A model generated the notes under the pieces. The model did not search any database. It had not been told where the DNA came from and saw only the letters and a program-made list of their open reading frames with translations. A DNA stretch of 64,000 nucleotides, taken from assembly GCF_000717275.1 (NCBI RefSeq), contig NZ_JNYV01000012.1, forward strand, positions 56,507-120,506. The letters are read 5' to 3'. This document shows positions 29,132 to 37,296 of this stretch, in pieces; the first letter of the stretch is position 1, and each line of letters opens with the position of its first letter. The stretch is from Kitasatospora arboriphila. GTDB lineage: Bacteria > Actinomycetota > Actinomycetes > Mycobacteriales > Mycobacteriaceae. Made by a program: the position numbers and the translations under genes.

Positions 29132-29551
29132 TCACCAGGGCTGAGTTTCGGGGAGCGCTTTTTGCCTTCGGACGAAGCCGACGTGGTGTGAACCGGTGAG
29201 GCGGGCGACGCCGTCGGCGAGCATTGTCGACAGGCCTTCGGTCACCTCTTTGTCGGGCTCGCCGTAGACCTGCAGACTCTCGACGGTGCAGTGCTGCATG
29301 ACGTCGCTGATGTACGGGTCTGACAGGCTCCAGTGACGCAGTACCGCTGCCGAGTTCGGATATAGCTGGAAGCTGTGCGCGATCAGCTCAGAGTCGTCGA
29401 TGAACACCTGCACGGTGAGCTGCGGTCCGTGCTGCTGCACAAACTCCACCGCGCGGCGCACAGCTTGTTTGAACTCCTCAAGGTGCCCGGGGGTGATGCG
29501 CATGGTGTTGTGCATCAACAGGGGTGTGGCTTGTGTCTGCGTGACGGTCAT
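29132..29551 (-). CDS. Small antibiotic-biosynthesis-monooxygenase-like protein
   Basis: 139 residues from ATG 29551 with a near-perfect AAGGAGG 6 bases upstream. A dimeric ferredoxin-like fold of the ABM type is suggested by MRITPGHLEEFKQAVRRAVE, then LTVQVFIDDSELIAHSFQLY and HWSLSDPYISDVMQHC. ABM proteins often oxygenate aromatic or quinol substrates without cofactors. A longer in-frame start at 29863 lacks a ribosome site. It follows the truncated MFS gene by 13 bases, which suggests an efflux plus modification pair before decay. Confidence 0.65.
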   Translation of the reverse strand: MTVTQTQATPLLMHNTMRITPGHLEEFKQAVRRAVEFVQQHGPQLTVQVFIDDSELIAHSFQLYPNSAAVLRHWSLSDPYISDVMQHCTVESLQVYGEPDKEVTEGLSTMLADGVARLTGSHHVGFVRRQKALPETQPW

Positions 29552-29564
29552 GGCTCCTCCTTGG

Positions 29565-30380
29565 TCATTCTTGGTTCGCTGGTAGTGGAGTGTGTGGTTT
29601 TGCAGGCAGAGACTGCCCTTGTGCTGAATACCTGCCGTGTGAACGGCGCGATCGCGCCGATGCCGTGTGCGGGCGCCATCGCGAACGACAGAGCCCGTGG
29701 GCAGCGGTCGGGAGTGGGATGGTGCGGCGGTTCTTCGACGGCTGTGTGGCCATGAGGGCGACGCCGATGGCTGGGATGAGCAGGAGCAGGGCTGCGATGA
29801 GGCCGGCGCGTGCGTAGCCGGCGGCCGCGGCCTCGACCGGTTCGGTTCCCTGGGCCAGTTCATTGCGGGTGGTCATCGTCATCGCTGTGGCCAGCAGGGC
29901 GGTACCAGTGGCGGCACCGATTTGCTGTGCTGCGTTGACCAATGAGCCGGCTACACCACTGTTTGGTCCGGCTCCGGCGGTGGCGACCTCACCGGCGGTG
30001 ATCATGACGACCGTGCCCCCGGCACCGAGTAACAGCATCGCCGGCAAGACGTGGGTGCTGTAGCGGCTGTTGGGCTCGAGAGCGACGAACGTGGCGACCG
30101 CGGCCGCGGTCAGCATTAAGCCTGCGGCAAGCACCACTACTACAGGCAGTCGTGCTCGAACGTGTGGGAGCGCGCAGGTGGTGACCACAGCACCCACGGT
30201 GAACGGGAGGAAGGCCAGGCCGATCTGGGTCGGCGACAGACCCAGGATGGTATGAAGAAGCGCGGTGAGCACGTACATGCCGGCGAACATGCCGATACCT
30301 ACCAGCCCCGAAGCGGCATAGGCGATGACGCGGATGCGGTCGCCGAGCAGTTGCAGCCAACACGAATGGGCTGACTGCAT
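29565..30380 (-). pseudogene. Truncated MFS drug exporter (C-terminal half)
   Basis: 271 residues containing six to seven membrane segments of a DHA2/EmrB-QacA-type exporter: VIAYAASGLVGIGMFAGMYV, LGLSPTQIGLAFLPF, GPNSGVAGSLVNAAQQIGAA and others. The usual N-terminal half, with the conserved motif A, is missing and there is no ribosome site at the first ATG, so the 5-prime half was deleted. The regulatory module at 30442-30512 sits just upstream and probably drove the intact gene. Codon pattern is normal, so the loss may be recent. Confidence 0.7.
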
Positions 30381-30441
30381 GATGTTTTCGCAAGACGACC
30401 TGTGGCCTGGTTGTCGCTTGCGTACTGGGAGCTCGGGCTAC

Positions 30442-30512
30442 GTTTCGTCACTGGTGACGAATCTAACTGTGCTGCAACGACTTAACGCCGATAAGATATC
30501 TTATGTCAAGTG
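30442..30512 (-). promoter_or_regulatory. Regulatory module copy B (promoter plus operator)
   Basis: On the minus strand TTGACA (30509-30504), 18 bases, then TTAAGT (30485-30480) form a promoter; the spacer contains the palindrome ATAAGATATCTTAT. Downstream of it, TTCGTCAC-TG-GTGACGAA (30443-30460) is an 8-2-8 inverted repeat, a typical TetR-type operator. The arrangement matches 25468-25537. It points into the truncated MFS gene. Confidence 0.6.
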
Positions 30513-30649
30513 GTAGCTTGACAACCCGCTGGTATAGCGAAAAGCGCTCGCTACCGCGCAGTCTCGCTCGATACGATTCCGACCGATTCACTTGCTGGGA
30601 GTCTGCTCCTGAGGCTGGTCGGTTGAGTTCCAGTAGAAGGGTAGGAAGC

Positions 30650-31293
30650 GCCTGATGGCCTGTCGGATTAGCGAGCTGGTGCTCGAGTGTCACGACCCTG
30701 GCGTTGTCTACAGCCATCGTTCGACGTGGCTGCATTCTCAGGCGGCGTGCATCTCGAATGCGTTCCTCCTCATTATCGGAATCGGCGTGGAGCCCAACGT
30801 CGACCTCGCCGCCGCCGCAGACCTTCGACCTCGCCGCCGCAGACCTTGCCGTTGACATGGCGTCGTCATCGACGGCCACGCTTGGACCAGTGATCCCGAC
30901 GTCGTGGCCGCCGGGGATTGCGCCAGCCACGACATGGCCCGCTACGGACGTCGCATTCGCCTGGAGTCCGTGCCGAGCGCCGCCGAGTGGGCCAAGGTCG
31001 CTGCCGCGACCATCTGCGGAAAGCCTAAGGAGATAAAGGCGCTCCCCTGGTTCTGGTCGGATCAATACGATCTCAAGCTCCAGATCGCCGGGCTCAACAC
31101 TGGATACGACGAAGTCGTCCTCAGTGGAAACCCGACCCGTGACTGCGACTTCACCTGCTACTACCTACGCAGTGCGGAGCTGATTGCGGCGGACTGCATC
31201 AATCGTCCCCGCGATTTCATGTTCAGTAAGCGGGTCATCACCCAGCAGCTCCCCATCGGCCGCGCCGAACTGTCACCCGCCGGTGCAGTGTGA
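30650..31293 (+). pseudogene. Decayed FAD-dependent ferredoxin reductase, C-terminal half
   Basis: From 30904 to 31293 one frame encodes the end of a rhodocoxin/putidaredoxin-type reductase: VAAGDCASHDMARYG, EWAKVAAATICG, then LPWFWSDQYDLKLQIAGLN. Just before it, in another frame, is IIGIGVEPNVDLAAAADL, the preceding NAD/FAD motif, and in the next frame GVVIDGHAWTSDPD joins them. So at least two frameshifts separate pieces of one gene, and the N-terminal FAD-binding GxGxxG half is absent. Reductases of this class feed cytochromes P450 or oxygenases. Confidence 0.7.
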
Positions 31294-31544
31294 GGCGACT
31301 CTGCCTTGAGGGCGATCGATGTGAGTCGGCGAGCGATACGCAATTCGAAAGGACGAACAGGTCCAAACCTCATTCGGCGCGTCCACTGACGAAAAGTCGC
31401 GGCTTCGATAGCCTGGCTCGCGAATCGGCCTTTCCCGCCGAGCTCGACATCGACCCATGGGCTATGCATGCCCCAACCTGGAACGCATCCTGGCAATTGA
31501 CTGGTCTTCGACACCAACGCCCCGCGACTCGGAAAGGACGGCAT

Positions 31545-32609
31545 ATGCTCCGCAAGACCTACATCCAGGGTTACCCCCATCAGATCGGGGGCCACTGTGG
31601 TTCAGGCGCGATGCGAGATCTGCTGCACTGGCACGATCTCGGGTGGGACGGACCGCCCAGCGAAGGGCTCGTATTTACCCTCGGGGGCGCCTTGGGGTTG
31701 TCCTATCTTCGATCGAATGCCCTCGTTCCACCGCTGTATCTGGTGGGACGAGGTGCCGACTTCGAAGTCGACCTACCCCGCCGGCTCGGCGGGCAGGTCC
31801 AGGTCCTCACCACCGATGATCCAGAGGAGGGATGGTCGTGGGTACGCGACGAAATCGACTCCGGTCGACCAAGCCTGGTGTGGGGCGACATCGCCGAGCT
31901 ACCGTATCTGAGGGTCCAGATGCAGATGAGCCGCCACGACATCGTCGTAATCGGCTACGACGAGGACGCGGGCGTAGCGTTCGTCGTAGACAACGACCGG
32001 GCCGAGGTGCAGGCGGTCCCCTTCCACTCGCTGGCTCGGGCCAGGTCTTCGACGTCGTTCCCACAGCCGACGCGCCACTGCACGTATCGCATTACCTGGC
32101 CGAGCGAGCTCCCCACTATCGGCGACACTGCAGCGGCAGCGTTTCGGCAGTCTGCTGACAACTTGCGTCAGGCATCGGGGGCAAGCATCGCCGATCTCAC
32201 CGCAGCCAGCGGTGCCGAGGGCTTGGCCGCTGCGGCAGCGCTGGCCGCCGACGTCCACGCCTGGGCCGACCTTCCAGATGACGAACTTGAAATCTTACTG
32301 TTCGGCCTCGGCGCGTTCATCGAGAAGGCAGGCACCGGCGGCGGGTTGTTCCGACGCTTACTCGCCGAGGGGTGCGCTGAGGTCGCAAGACTGACTGGCG
32401 ACCTCGCCACAGCAGACCTGGCGCAAGCCGCCGACTGCTGTGCGCGGGCCTGGACCGAGACCGCGCGCGCCGGGATCCAGCGCGGTGCTGATGTGCGAGC
32501 TCGCCTAGATGCGGTGGCCGAGGCCGCCGGTCGACTGCCAAAGGAGGAGACTGATCTTGTCGAGGCTTTGGAACTTGCGTCCAGCTCGTTGGCGACTGCA
32601 GACCACTAA
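31545..32609 (+). CDS. BtrH-like N-terminal domain / DUF4872 protein
   Basis: 354 residues from ATG 31545 with AAAGGA 8 bases upstream. The first part fits the BtrH N-terminal domain, a papain-fold acyltransferase type: catalytic Cys in HCGSGAMRDLL, then EGLVFTLGGALGLSYL, and a later DIVVIGYDEDAGVAFVVDND. The middle matches DUF4872 (ADNLRQASGASIADLTAASG), and the C-terminus is helical. BtrH moves an acyl group onto an aminoglycoside from a carrier protein. No carrier protein or NRPS/PKS is nearby, so the role here is unknown. It is the only intact gene among pseudogenes. Confidence 0.7.
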   Translation: MLRKTYIQGYPHQIGGHCGSGAMRDLLHWHDLGWDGPPSEGLVFTLGGALGLSYLRSNALVPPLYLVGRGADFEVDLPRRLGGQVQVLTTDDPEEGWSWVRDEIDSGRPSLVWGDIAELPYLRVQMQMSRHDIVVIGYDEDAGVAFVVDNDRAEVQAVPFHSLARARSSTSFPQPTRHCTYRITWPSELPTIGDTAAAAFRQSADNLRQASGASIADLTAASGAEGLAAAAALAADVHAWADLPDDELEILLFGLGAFIEKAGTGGGLFRRLLAEGCAEVARLTGDLATADLAQAADCCARAWTETARAGIQRGADVRARLDAVAEAAGRLPKEETDLVEALELASSSLATADH

Positions 32610-32799
32610 CCGTCGTCTCGTGGAAATAAGATCAGGAGCCCATTATGTAAGACGAAGTTGTTGTAGAGAACGGCGTTACACGGGGAACACGTTTTGTTGC
32701 GGTGGAACTTTGATATATCTCTCAAAAGAGAACGCTAGTGACAAATACACCATGGACGCATCCCGCCGGCACACTCGACGGGGTCGCTGCGCGACCAGC

Positions 32800-33240
32800 T
32801 CATCGAACTGATGTGAGTAGTTCGACCAGGACAACGACGCCGAGCAACGAACCGACACCGACGCCATGATCAGGACCATCACCAGGTTCGCTTCGATCAG
32901 TGAACTCGAGTGGGCCGGCAGGCTGCCTGAACATATGGGCGGTGGAGAACAGCAAAGGCCTCGGCCATCCTGTCGCTGTGGCTGCTCGAGCAGGGGAATC
33001 GGTTGTCGATGTCCCTCCACCGAGACCGCCCGAGTGCGCCAGCTCTCCCGCGCGGCGGGCCGCTGATGCGGTGCGGGCGGCGCAGCGGGACCGGCAACAG
33101 GTACTCGACTGTGAGGCGGCGGGTGACAGCCGGGGTTGCAGCAACCACAAGGTGAGCCCGGCAGGTCGTCCCACGCCGCGGCGATCGCGCCGCCGTGCGC
33201 CATCGCCGAGAGTCGTGACATGCAGGGGCGCTGCGGCAAA
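32800..33240 (+). pseudogene. IS110-family transposase remnant
   Basis: Pieces in different plus-strand frames resemble an IS110 transposase: IWAVENSKGLGHPVA (about 32930-32970), GESVVDVP (about 32990), and STETARVRQLSR (about 33015-33050). At least two frameshifts and truncations separate them. No complete ends, target repeats or DEDD catalytic set remain. The decayed element helps explain the mosaic 30-34 kb region. Confidence 0.5.
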
Positions 33241-33249
33241 GAGGGAAGC

Positions 33250-33480
33250 TTGTCGGCTGAGCAGCGGGTAATCGACCAGTACCGCCAACCATTTGAAGCC
33301 ATTCTGCAAAGCTCTCATGCCCGCGAGGAACTAGACGACTTCGACATCGAACTCGCAATGTGCCAACTTCTCGGACCGCTGGTATTTCGCACGAAGAACC
33401 GGGCTACGAAACATCGACCGGCACGACTGCGCGCACATCGTTGACGACTTCCTCGCCGCCCACCAACGCACACACACCCC
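33250..33480 (+). pseudogene. TetR-type regulator C-terminal fragment
   Basis: ELDDFDIELAMCQLLGPLVF (about 33325-33385) matches the ligand-domain end of TetR proteins (DLELAVDMLVGPLFYR pattern); the continuation ARRTGLRNIDRH then HIVDDFLAAHQ is in a second frame. No HTH portion is present. Perhaps the lost repressor of the neighbouring efflux or oxygenase genes. Confidence 0.45.
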
Positions 33481-33592
33481 TCAACCGGAACGCACGATCA
33501 ACCCGACCGCAACGCAAAGAATCGGTCGAATCGCGCCGCCACTGGCAAAACAAGTTCGGCGAATGGCTCGCTGCCAAACATGGTCAGTCCAC

Positions 33593-34336
33593 TTAGCGGC
33601 GGGACGCGAACCCGGGATGACTGAATGGCAGACCACGTGAGAAGGCGACGCCTATGGTCGCGCCCGCGCCATCGATGATTCCCCACGTCGTTTCCAACAG
33701 GTGTGCGGCGAAGAACTTGTCGTCCACCCCTTGCTCACGACCGCCGTCGGTCCACCACTGCGTCGCAGATAGACCAGAACCCAGAATGGACGCCACGGCC
33801 ATGGGAATAATCGAGGTATCTGCATGAATACGCTGCAGAGATTCAGTAAACCGACCGGCGATGACCTCCATCACCGACCTCAATTGCTCCGCAACTCCGC
33901 CGCTTCCCGATCCGGAGTACTCAAACAAATGATTCGCCATGAGAAATCTGACGACCACGGGATGTTGCCCGACGAGCGCGACGTACGACTGGATAGACGA
34001 GCGAACCATGTCGTCGACCGAAGCATGTTCTTGCTCGGCAAAAATTGTGACTTGCGCCGACTCCCACATCAACGCCCCGAGCTTCGCCGCCACCGCCCCG
34101 TTCAAGCCCGCTTTGTCGCCGAAATAGCGGTACAGCTTCGGTTTAGATACCTCGGCCTCCGCAGCGATGTCGTCCATGCTGACGCCTACGCCACAGCGTT
34201 CGATGGCCCGTATGGCCGCCTCGACCAGCTGTGCGCGTACCGCGACCCGATGTTCATCCCACCGCGTGCTACGGGCATCACGCACCCGACGCTGTACCTG
34301 AGATGGTGCGGAGGAAACGCGACGGACGACTGACAT
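33593..34336 (-). CDS. TetR family transcriptional regulator
   Basis: 247 residues. The N-terminal HTH is clear (about 30-75): VRAQLVEAAIRAIERCGVGV, MDDIAAEAEVSKPKLYRYF, then GDKAGLNGAV. The C-terminal ligand domain runs to VAFSRGLPF. TetR proteins repress their targets until a small ligand binds. It is the nearest intact regulator to the oxidation operon, and a GATAC-type half-site lies 9-20 bases upstream of its start, so it may control itself and the other GATAC-marked promoters. That link is inferred. Confidence 0.82.
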   Translation of the reverse strand: MSVVRRVSSAPSQVQRRVRDARSTRWDEHRVAVRAQLVEAAIRAIERCGVGVSMDDIAAEAEVSKPKLYRYFGDKAGLNGAVAAKLGALMWESAQVTIFAEQEHASVDDMVRSSIQSYVALVGQHPVVVRFLMANHLFEYSGSGSGGVAEQLRSVMEVIAGRFTESLQRIHADTSIIPMAVASILGSGLSATQWWTDGGREQGVDDKFFAAHLLETTWGIIDGAGATIGVAFSRGLPFSHPGFASRR

Positions 34337-34344
34337 TGTGGAAG

Positions 34345-34356
34345 CAACGATACCGG
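34345..34356. promoter_or_regulatory. GATAC-type half-site upstream of the TetR gene
   Basis: CAACGATACCGG lies just ahead of the TetR start and matches the ACGATACCG core of the site at 58674-58698. Only one half-site is seen, so support is weaker than for the other copies. Confidence 0.35.
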
Positions 34357-34412
34357 AAGGGCCCTCCCCCCGCGATCATCAGCTATGTGCGTCCGGTCAT
34401 AGGCATCAAGAG

Positions 34413-35330
34413 TTAGCCTTTCTCCGTGGCTGCGTCCAATCGCGCCACCGCTTCGTTGAAATCGTTCGGTGCCTCCATGTTGATCATGTGACCGATCTGC
34501 GGCAACACCACGAAATCGTGCAGCTGGCCGCGCTGCTGCAGCCGTTCGGCGAGATCGGTGGAATGAACCTCGGGTGTCAACCTGTCGGCAGAGCCCACGA
34601 TCACTGTCGTCGGAACCGCAAGTGAGTCGACTCCTTTGCTGACATCGATAGTGGCCAGGACCCTGCCCCACATTCCCCGAACCGCAGGGGGGCAACGCAG
34701 TACTATCTCAGAACACTCAGCCACAACGTCGGCCGACGCGTGTGGACCCATCGTCCCGTACTTCACCAACCGCTGGTTGAAGCGCGTGTCGAGCATCTCC
34801 GGCCCCGCCATGGCGAGCCCGGCTGCGAAGGCCCGCTCCAATGAGGCGCGGAATCGGCGCGGCGACCTAATCAGCGTCGATCTACTTACCAACTGGGAGG
34901 GGCCAGTGCTCGCCAAGACGGCACCGCGGGACAGGAGGGGCACCGACTCCGGGTGCTCGGCAGCCCAACCCATGACCGACATCCCGCCCATACTGTGACC
35001 GGTCACCAATGCCTTACGACTCGACGTGACGACAGCCCGCAGGACAGCCTCGAGGTCGTCGCCGAGGACCGACGCAGAGAAAGGGGTATGACCCCGGTCA
35101 CTCCAGCCGTGCCCTCGTTGGTCATACACCACCACACGGTGTGTGCTGGCGAAGTGTTCGATCTGAGGTCTCCAGAATCGGCCCTGGCACGCCCACCCGT
35201 GACTGAACACCACCAGCGGCGCATCATCACCCAGCCCGTACTCCTCGACGAACAGCCTCGTGCCGTCAGTGGAGAGAACCTCGCGCGACCGCCGCGACAG
35301 TAGGCCGGCTCCCGAAGAGTCAGAGGTCAT
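34413..35330 (-). CDS. Alpha/beta-hydrolase (esterase/lipase, LipR-like)
   Basis: 305 residues. A standard alpha/beta hydrolase: oxyanion-region HGWACQG, nucleophile Ser in GHSMGG (about 113-118), acid Asp in VGSADRLTP and His in QIGHMINMEAP. The ATG at 35330 overlaps the end of the reductase gene by 11 bases, so the two are translationally coupled. In the mymA operon of M. tuberculosis a similar hydrolase (LipR) follows a Baeyer-Villiger monooxygenase; here it could hydrolyse the ester or lactone that such an enzyme forms. Confidence 0.85.
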   Translation of the reverse strand: MTSDSSGAGLLSRRSREVLSTDGTRLFVEEYGLGDDAPLVVFSHGWACQGRFWRPQIEHFASTHRVVVYDQRGHGWSDRGHTPFSASVLGDDLEAVLRAVVTSSRKALVTGHSMGGMSVMGWAAEHPESVPLLSRGAVLASTGPSQLVSRSTLIRSPRRFRASLERAFAAGLAMAGPEMLDTRFNQRLVKYGTMGPHASADVVAECSEIVLRCPPAVRGMWGRVLATIDVSKGVDSLAVPTTVIVGSADRLTPEVHSTDLAERLQQRGQLHDFVVLPQIGHMINMEAPNDFNEAVARLDAATEKG

Positions 35331-36390
35331 CGAAACTCACCGTCACAGCGTCGGTGAGCGGAAGTGCCTGGCACGCGAGTCGCTCACCGTCCTCGATGTC
35401 GTCATCGACGAGGATGTTGTTTTGCACCATGTCGACATCGCCTTCGATGAGTTTGCAGACACACGCGCTGCATGCGCCCTCTCGACACGAGTATGGGGCG
35501 TTGTGTCCTTGCGAGAGAAGCACGTCGAGCAGCGGCGTGTTACGTGGCCATGCCGTGGTGATGCACTCTCCGTTGAGATAAACCGTGGCCGTCGCCACAC
35601 CCTCGTCGTCACTGAGTCGACGCAGTGTGGCGGTGTCGAACGGGTCACCCGCCAGGGACTGGAACACCTCGCGATGCACACCCGAATGGTCCACTCCACA
35701 CGCGGCGGCGGACCTTTCCACCAGGTCCATGAAGGGGGCAGGGCCGCAGGTGAAAATCTCCGCCCCTTTGTGGTCACGGATAATTTTCTCGACAGCCTCG
35801 GATGTGGGGATCCCGTTCTCGGACTCAAGCCAGCCGACCAAAGTGAACCGCTCGGCGAACTCAGAGCTGATTTGCTGAAGCTGGCGCTCGTACATGATCG
35901 AGTCGGCGTCACGGTTCGCGTAGAACAGGACGACGTCCCCACCGCCCGACACCAGTGCCGACTTCACCAGCGACAGGACCGGCGTGATGCCGCTTCCGCC
36001 AGCGAAGAAAAGCATGTCGACGTCGAGGCTCTTCGCGGTAAACTTCCCTGACGGCGTGAGGACGGTCAGCTCCATGCCGGCGAAGACGTTGTCGCACAAC
36101 CAGTTCGACGCATATCCCCCATCGGTGCGCTTGACCCCGATCTCGAGGCGGAAGTCATCGACATGAGGCGAACTGCTCAGCGAATAACATCGTGCGACGT
36201 GGCCCGTCTGGTCAGACGGGATCTTCAGCGTGATGAACTGCCCGGGAAGGTGTTTGAAATCGTCGACGATCTCGTCAGGCACCTCGAAGGCGATGCTCAC
36301 AGAGTCCTTGGTCTCTTGCACGACCTCCGACACGGTCAGCGTCCGTGAGCGGGCGGTGGTGCCCGGCCGAGTCTCCTGCTCGACGGTCAT
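35320..36390 (-). CDS. FAD/NAD(P)H oxidoreductase with C-terminal 2Fe-2S ferredoxin domain
   Basis: 356 residues from ATG 36390 (overlaps the SDR stop by 4 bases). Order: an FAD-binding barrel with RCYSLSSSP (about 75-83), an NAD-binding domain (FAGGSGITPVLSL, then FTCGPAPFMD), and a plant-type 2Fe-2S domain with CREGACSACVC and a final Cys in RLACQALP. This is the KshB/Hmp-like layout used to pass electrons to Rieske oxygenases or diiron enzymes. In this operon it is the likely donor for the diiron AurF-type protein; KshB itself serves the steroid 9-alpha-hydroxylase KshA, which is not present. Confidence 0.85.
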   Translation of the reverse strand: MTVEQETRPGTTARSRTLTVSEVVQETKDSVSIAFEVPDEIVDDFKHLPGQFITLKIPSDQTGHVARCYSLSSSPHVDDFRLEIGVKRTDGGYASNWLCDNVFAGMELTVLTPSGKFTAKSLDVDMLFFAGGSGITPVLSLVKSALVSGGGDVVLFYANRDADSIMYERQLQQISSEFAERFTLVGWLESENGIPTSEAVEKIIRDHKGAEIFTCGPAPFMDLVERSAAACGVDHSGVHREVFQSLAGDPFDTATLRRLSDDEGVATATVYLNGECITTAWPRNTPLLDVLLSQGHNAPYSCREGACSACVCKLIEGDVDMVQNNILVDDDIEDGERLACQALPLTDAVTVSFDDL

Positions 36391-37256
36391 TTGATGATCC
36401 CCCGCTTGCGAGCCAAGGCGTAGCCCGCGCGTGTGATGGGCGCAGCCATGTCCTGGTAGCGCGGACCCACCACGCGTGCGACAAAGTCGAAGCCCCGTGC
36501 GTCTGCGCCGATCAACACGCGGGGCTTCTTCTTGTCCATTCCTTTGAGGATGGTGGCCGCCGCTTTTTCCGGGGTGGTCCTGGCGATGTTGTTGAACATC
36601 GAGGCAATGGTGGCGGTATCTGCCCCCATTTCGGATACACCGCGAGCGTTGTTGACGATATTGGTCTTGACGCCACCGGGGTGAACGCATGTCACCGTGA
36701 CCGGATACCGGCTGATTTTCATCTCTTGGCGAAGTGCTTCGGTGAAGCCACGCACACCGAACTTCGCGGCGTTGTAGGCACTCTGACTGGGGATTCCGAC
36801 CAGACCGAAGACACTGGAGGTGTTCACCAGATGACCATCACCCGAGGCGATCAGATAAGGCAGGAACGCCTTCGTCCCGTTGACAACACCACCGAAGTTG
36901 ATACCCATCAGCCAATCGAAGTCCTCCCAGGACATGTCGACGACGTCGACGCCGAGGGCGACGCCGGCATTGTTGAACACCATATTGACGCGCCCGAATG
37001 TCGACTGGACGCTATCTGCGTAATCCTGGAAGGCAGCCCGATCTGCCACGTCCAACACGGCGGTCTCGACCGTCGCCCGATGCGCGGTACGGCACATGTC
37101 CGCCGTCTCTTTGAGATGCATCTCGTCGACGTCGGACAAGGCAAGGCTGGCCCCGCGTCCGGCCAATTGGAGGGCAAGGGACCGGCCGATCCCCGAGGCG
37201 GCTCCCGTGACGACCGCGACCGGGGTCGCGTTATGGCCTGCTGTCGAACTACTCAC
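36387..37256 (-). CDS. Short-chain dehydrogenase/reductase
   Basis: 289 residues from GTG 37256. Classical SDR: cofactor motif TGAASGIG (about 15-22), NNAG, active-site Ser in NTSSVFG and YNAAK (Tyr/Lys pair). The C-terminus (PRVLIGADARGFDFVARVVG) is typical of mycobacterial SadH-like enzymes. It would oxidise or reduce an alcohol/ketone. It lies between the monooxygenase and the reductase, matching the order of mymA-type operons. Confidence 0.88.
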   Translation of the reverse strand: MSSSTAGHNATPVAVVTGAASGIGRSLALQLAGRGASLALSDVDEMHLKETADMCRTAHRATVETAVLDVADRAAFQDYADSVQSTFGRVNMVFNNAGVALGVDVVDMSWEDFDWLMGINFGGVVNGTKAFLPYLIASGDGHLVNTSSVFGLVGIPSQSAYNAAKFGVRGFTEALRQEMKISRYPVTVTCVHPGGVKTNIVNNARGVSEMGADTATIASMFNNIARTTPEKAAATILKGMDKKKPRVLIGADARGFDFVARVVGPRYQDMAAPITRAGYALARKRGIIK

Positions 37257-37296
37257 TGTTGTGTACTCACTTCTCCGATGACCTACGGCTGGACTG

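Noticed and set aside
30463..31065. Minus-strand 200-codon frame over the reductase remnant
   Set aside because: The plus strand carries clear ferredoxin-reductase motifs at the same place.
32676..33318. Two long minus-strand frames opposite the IS110 remnant
   Set aside because: Pro/Arg/Ser-rich shadow frames; transposase fragments are readable on the plus strand.
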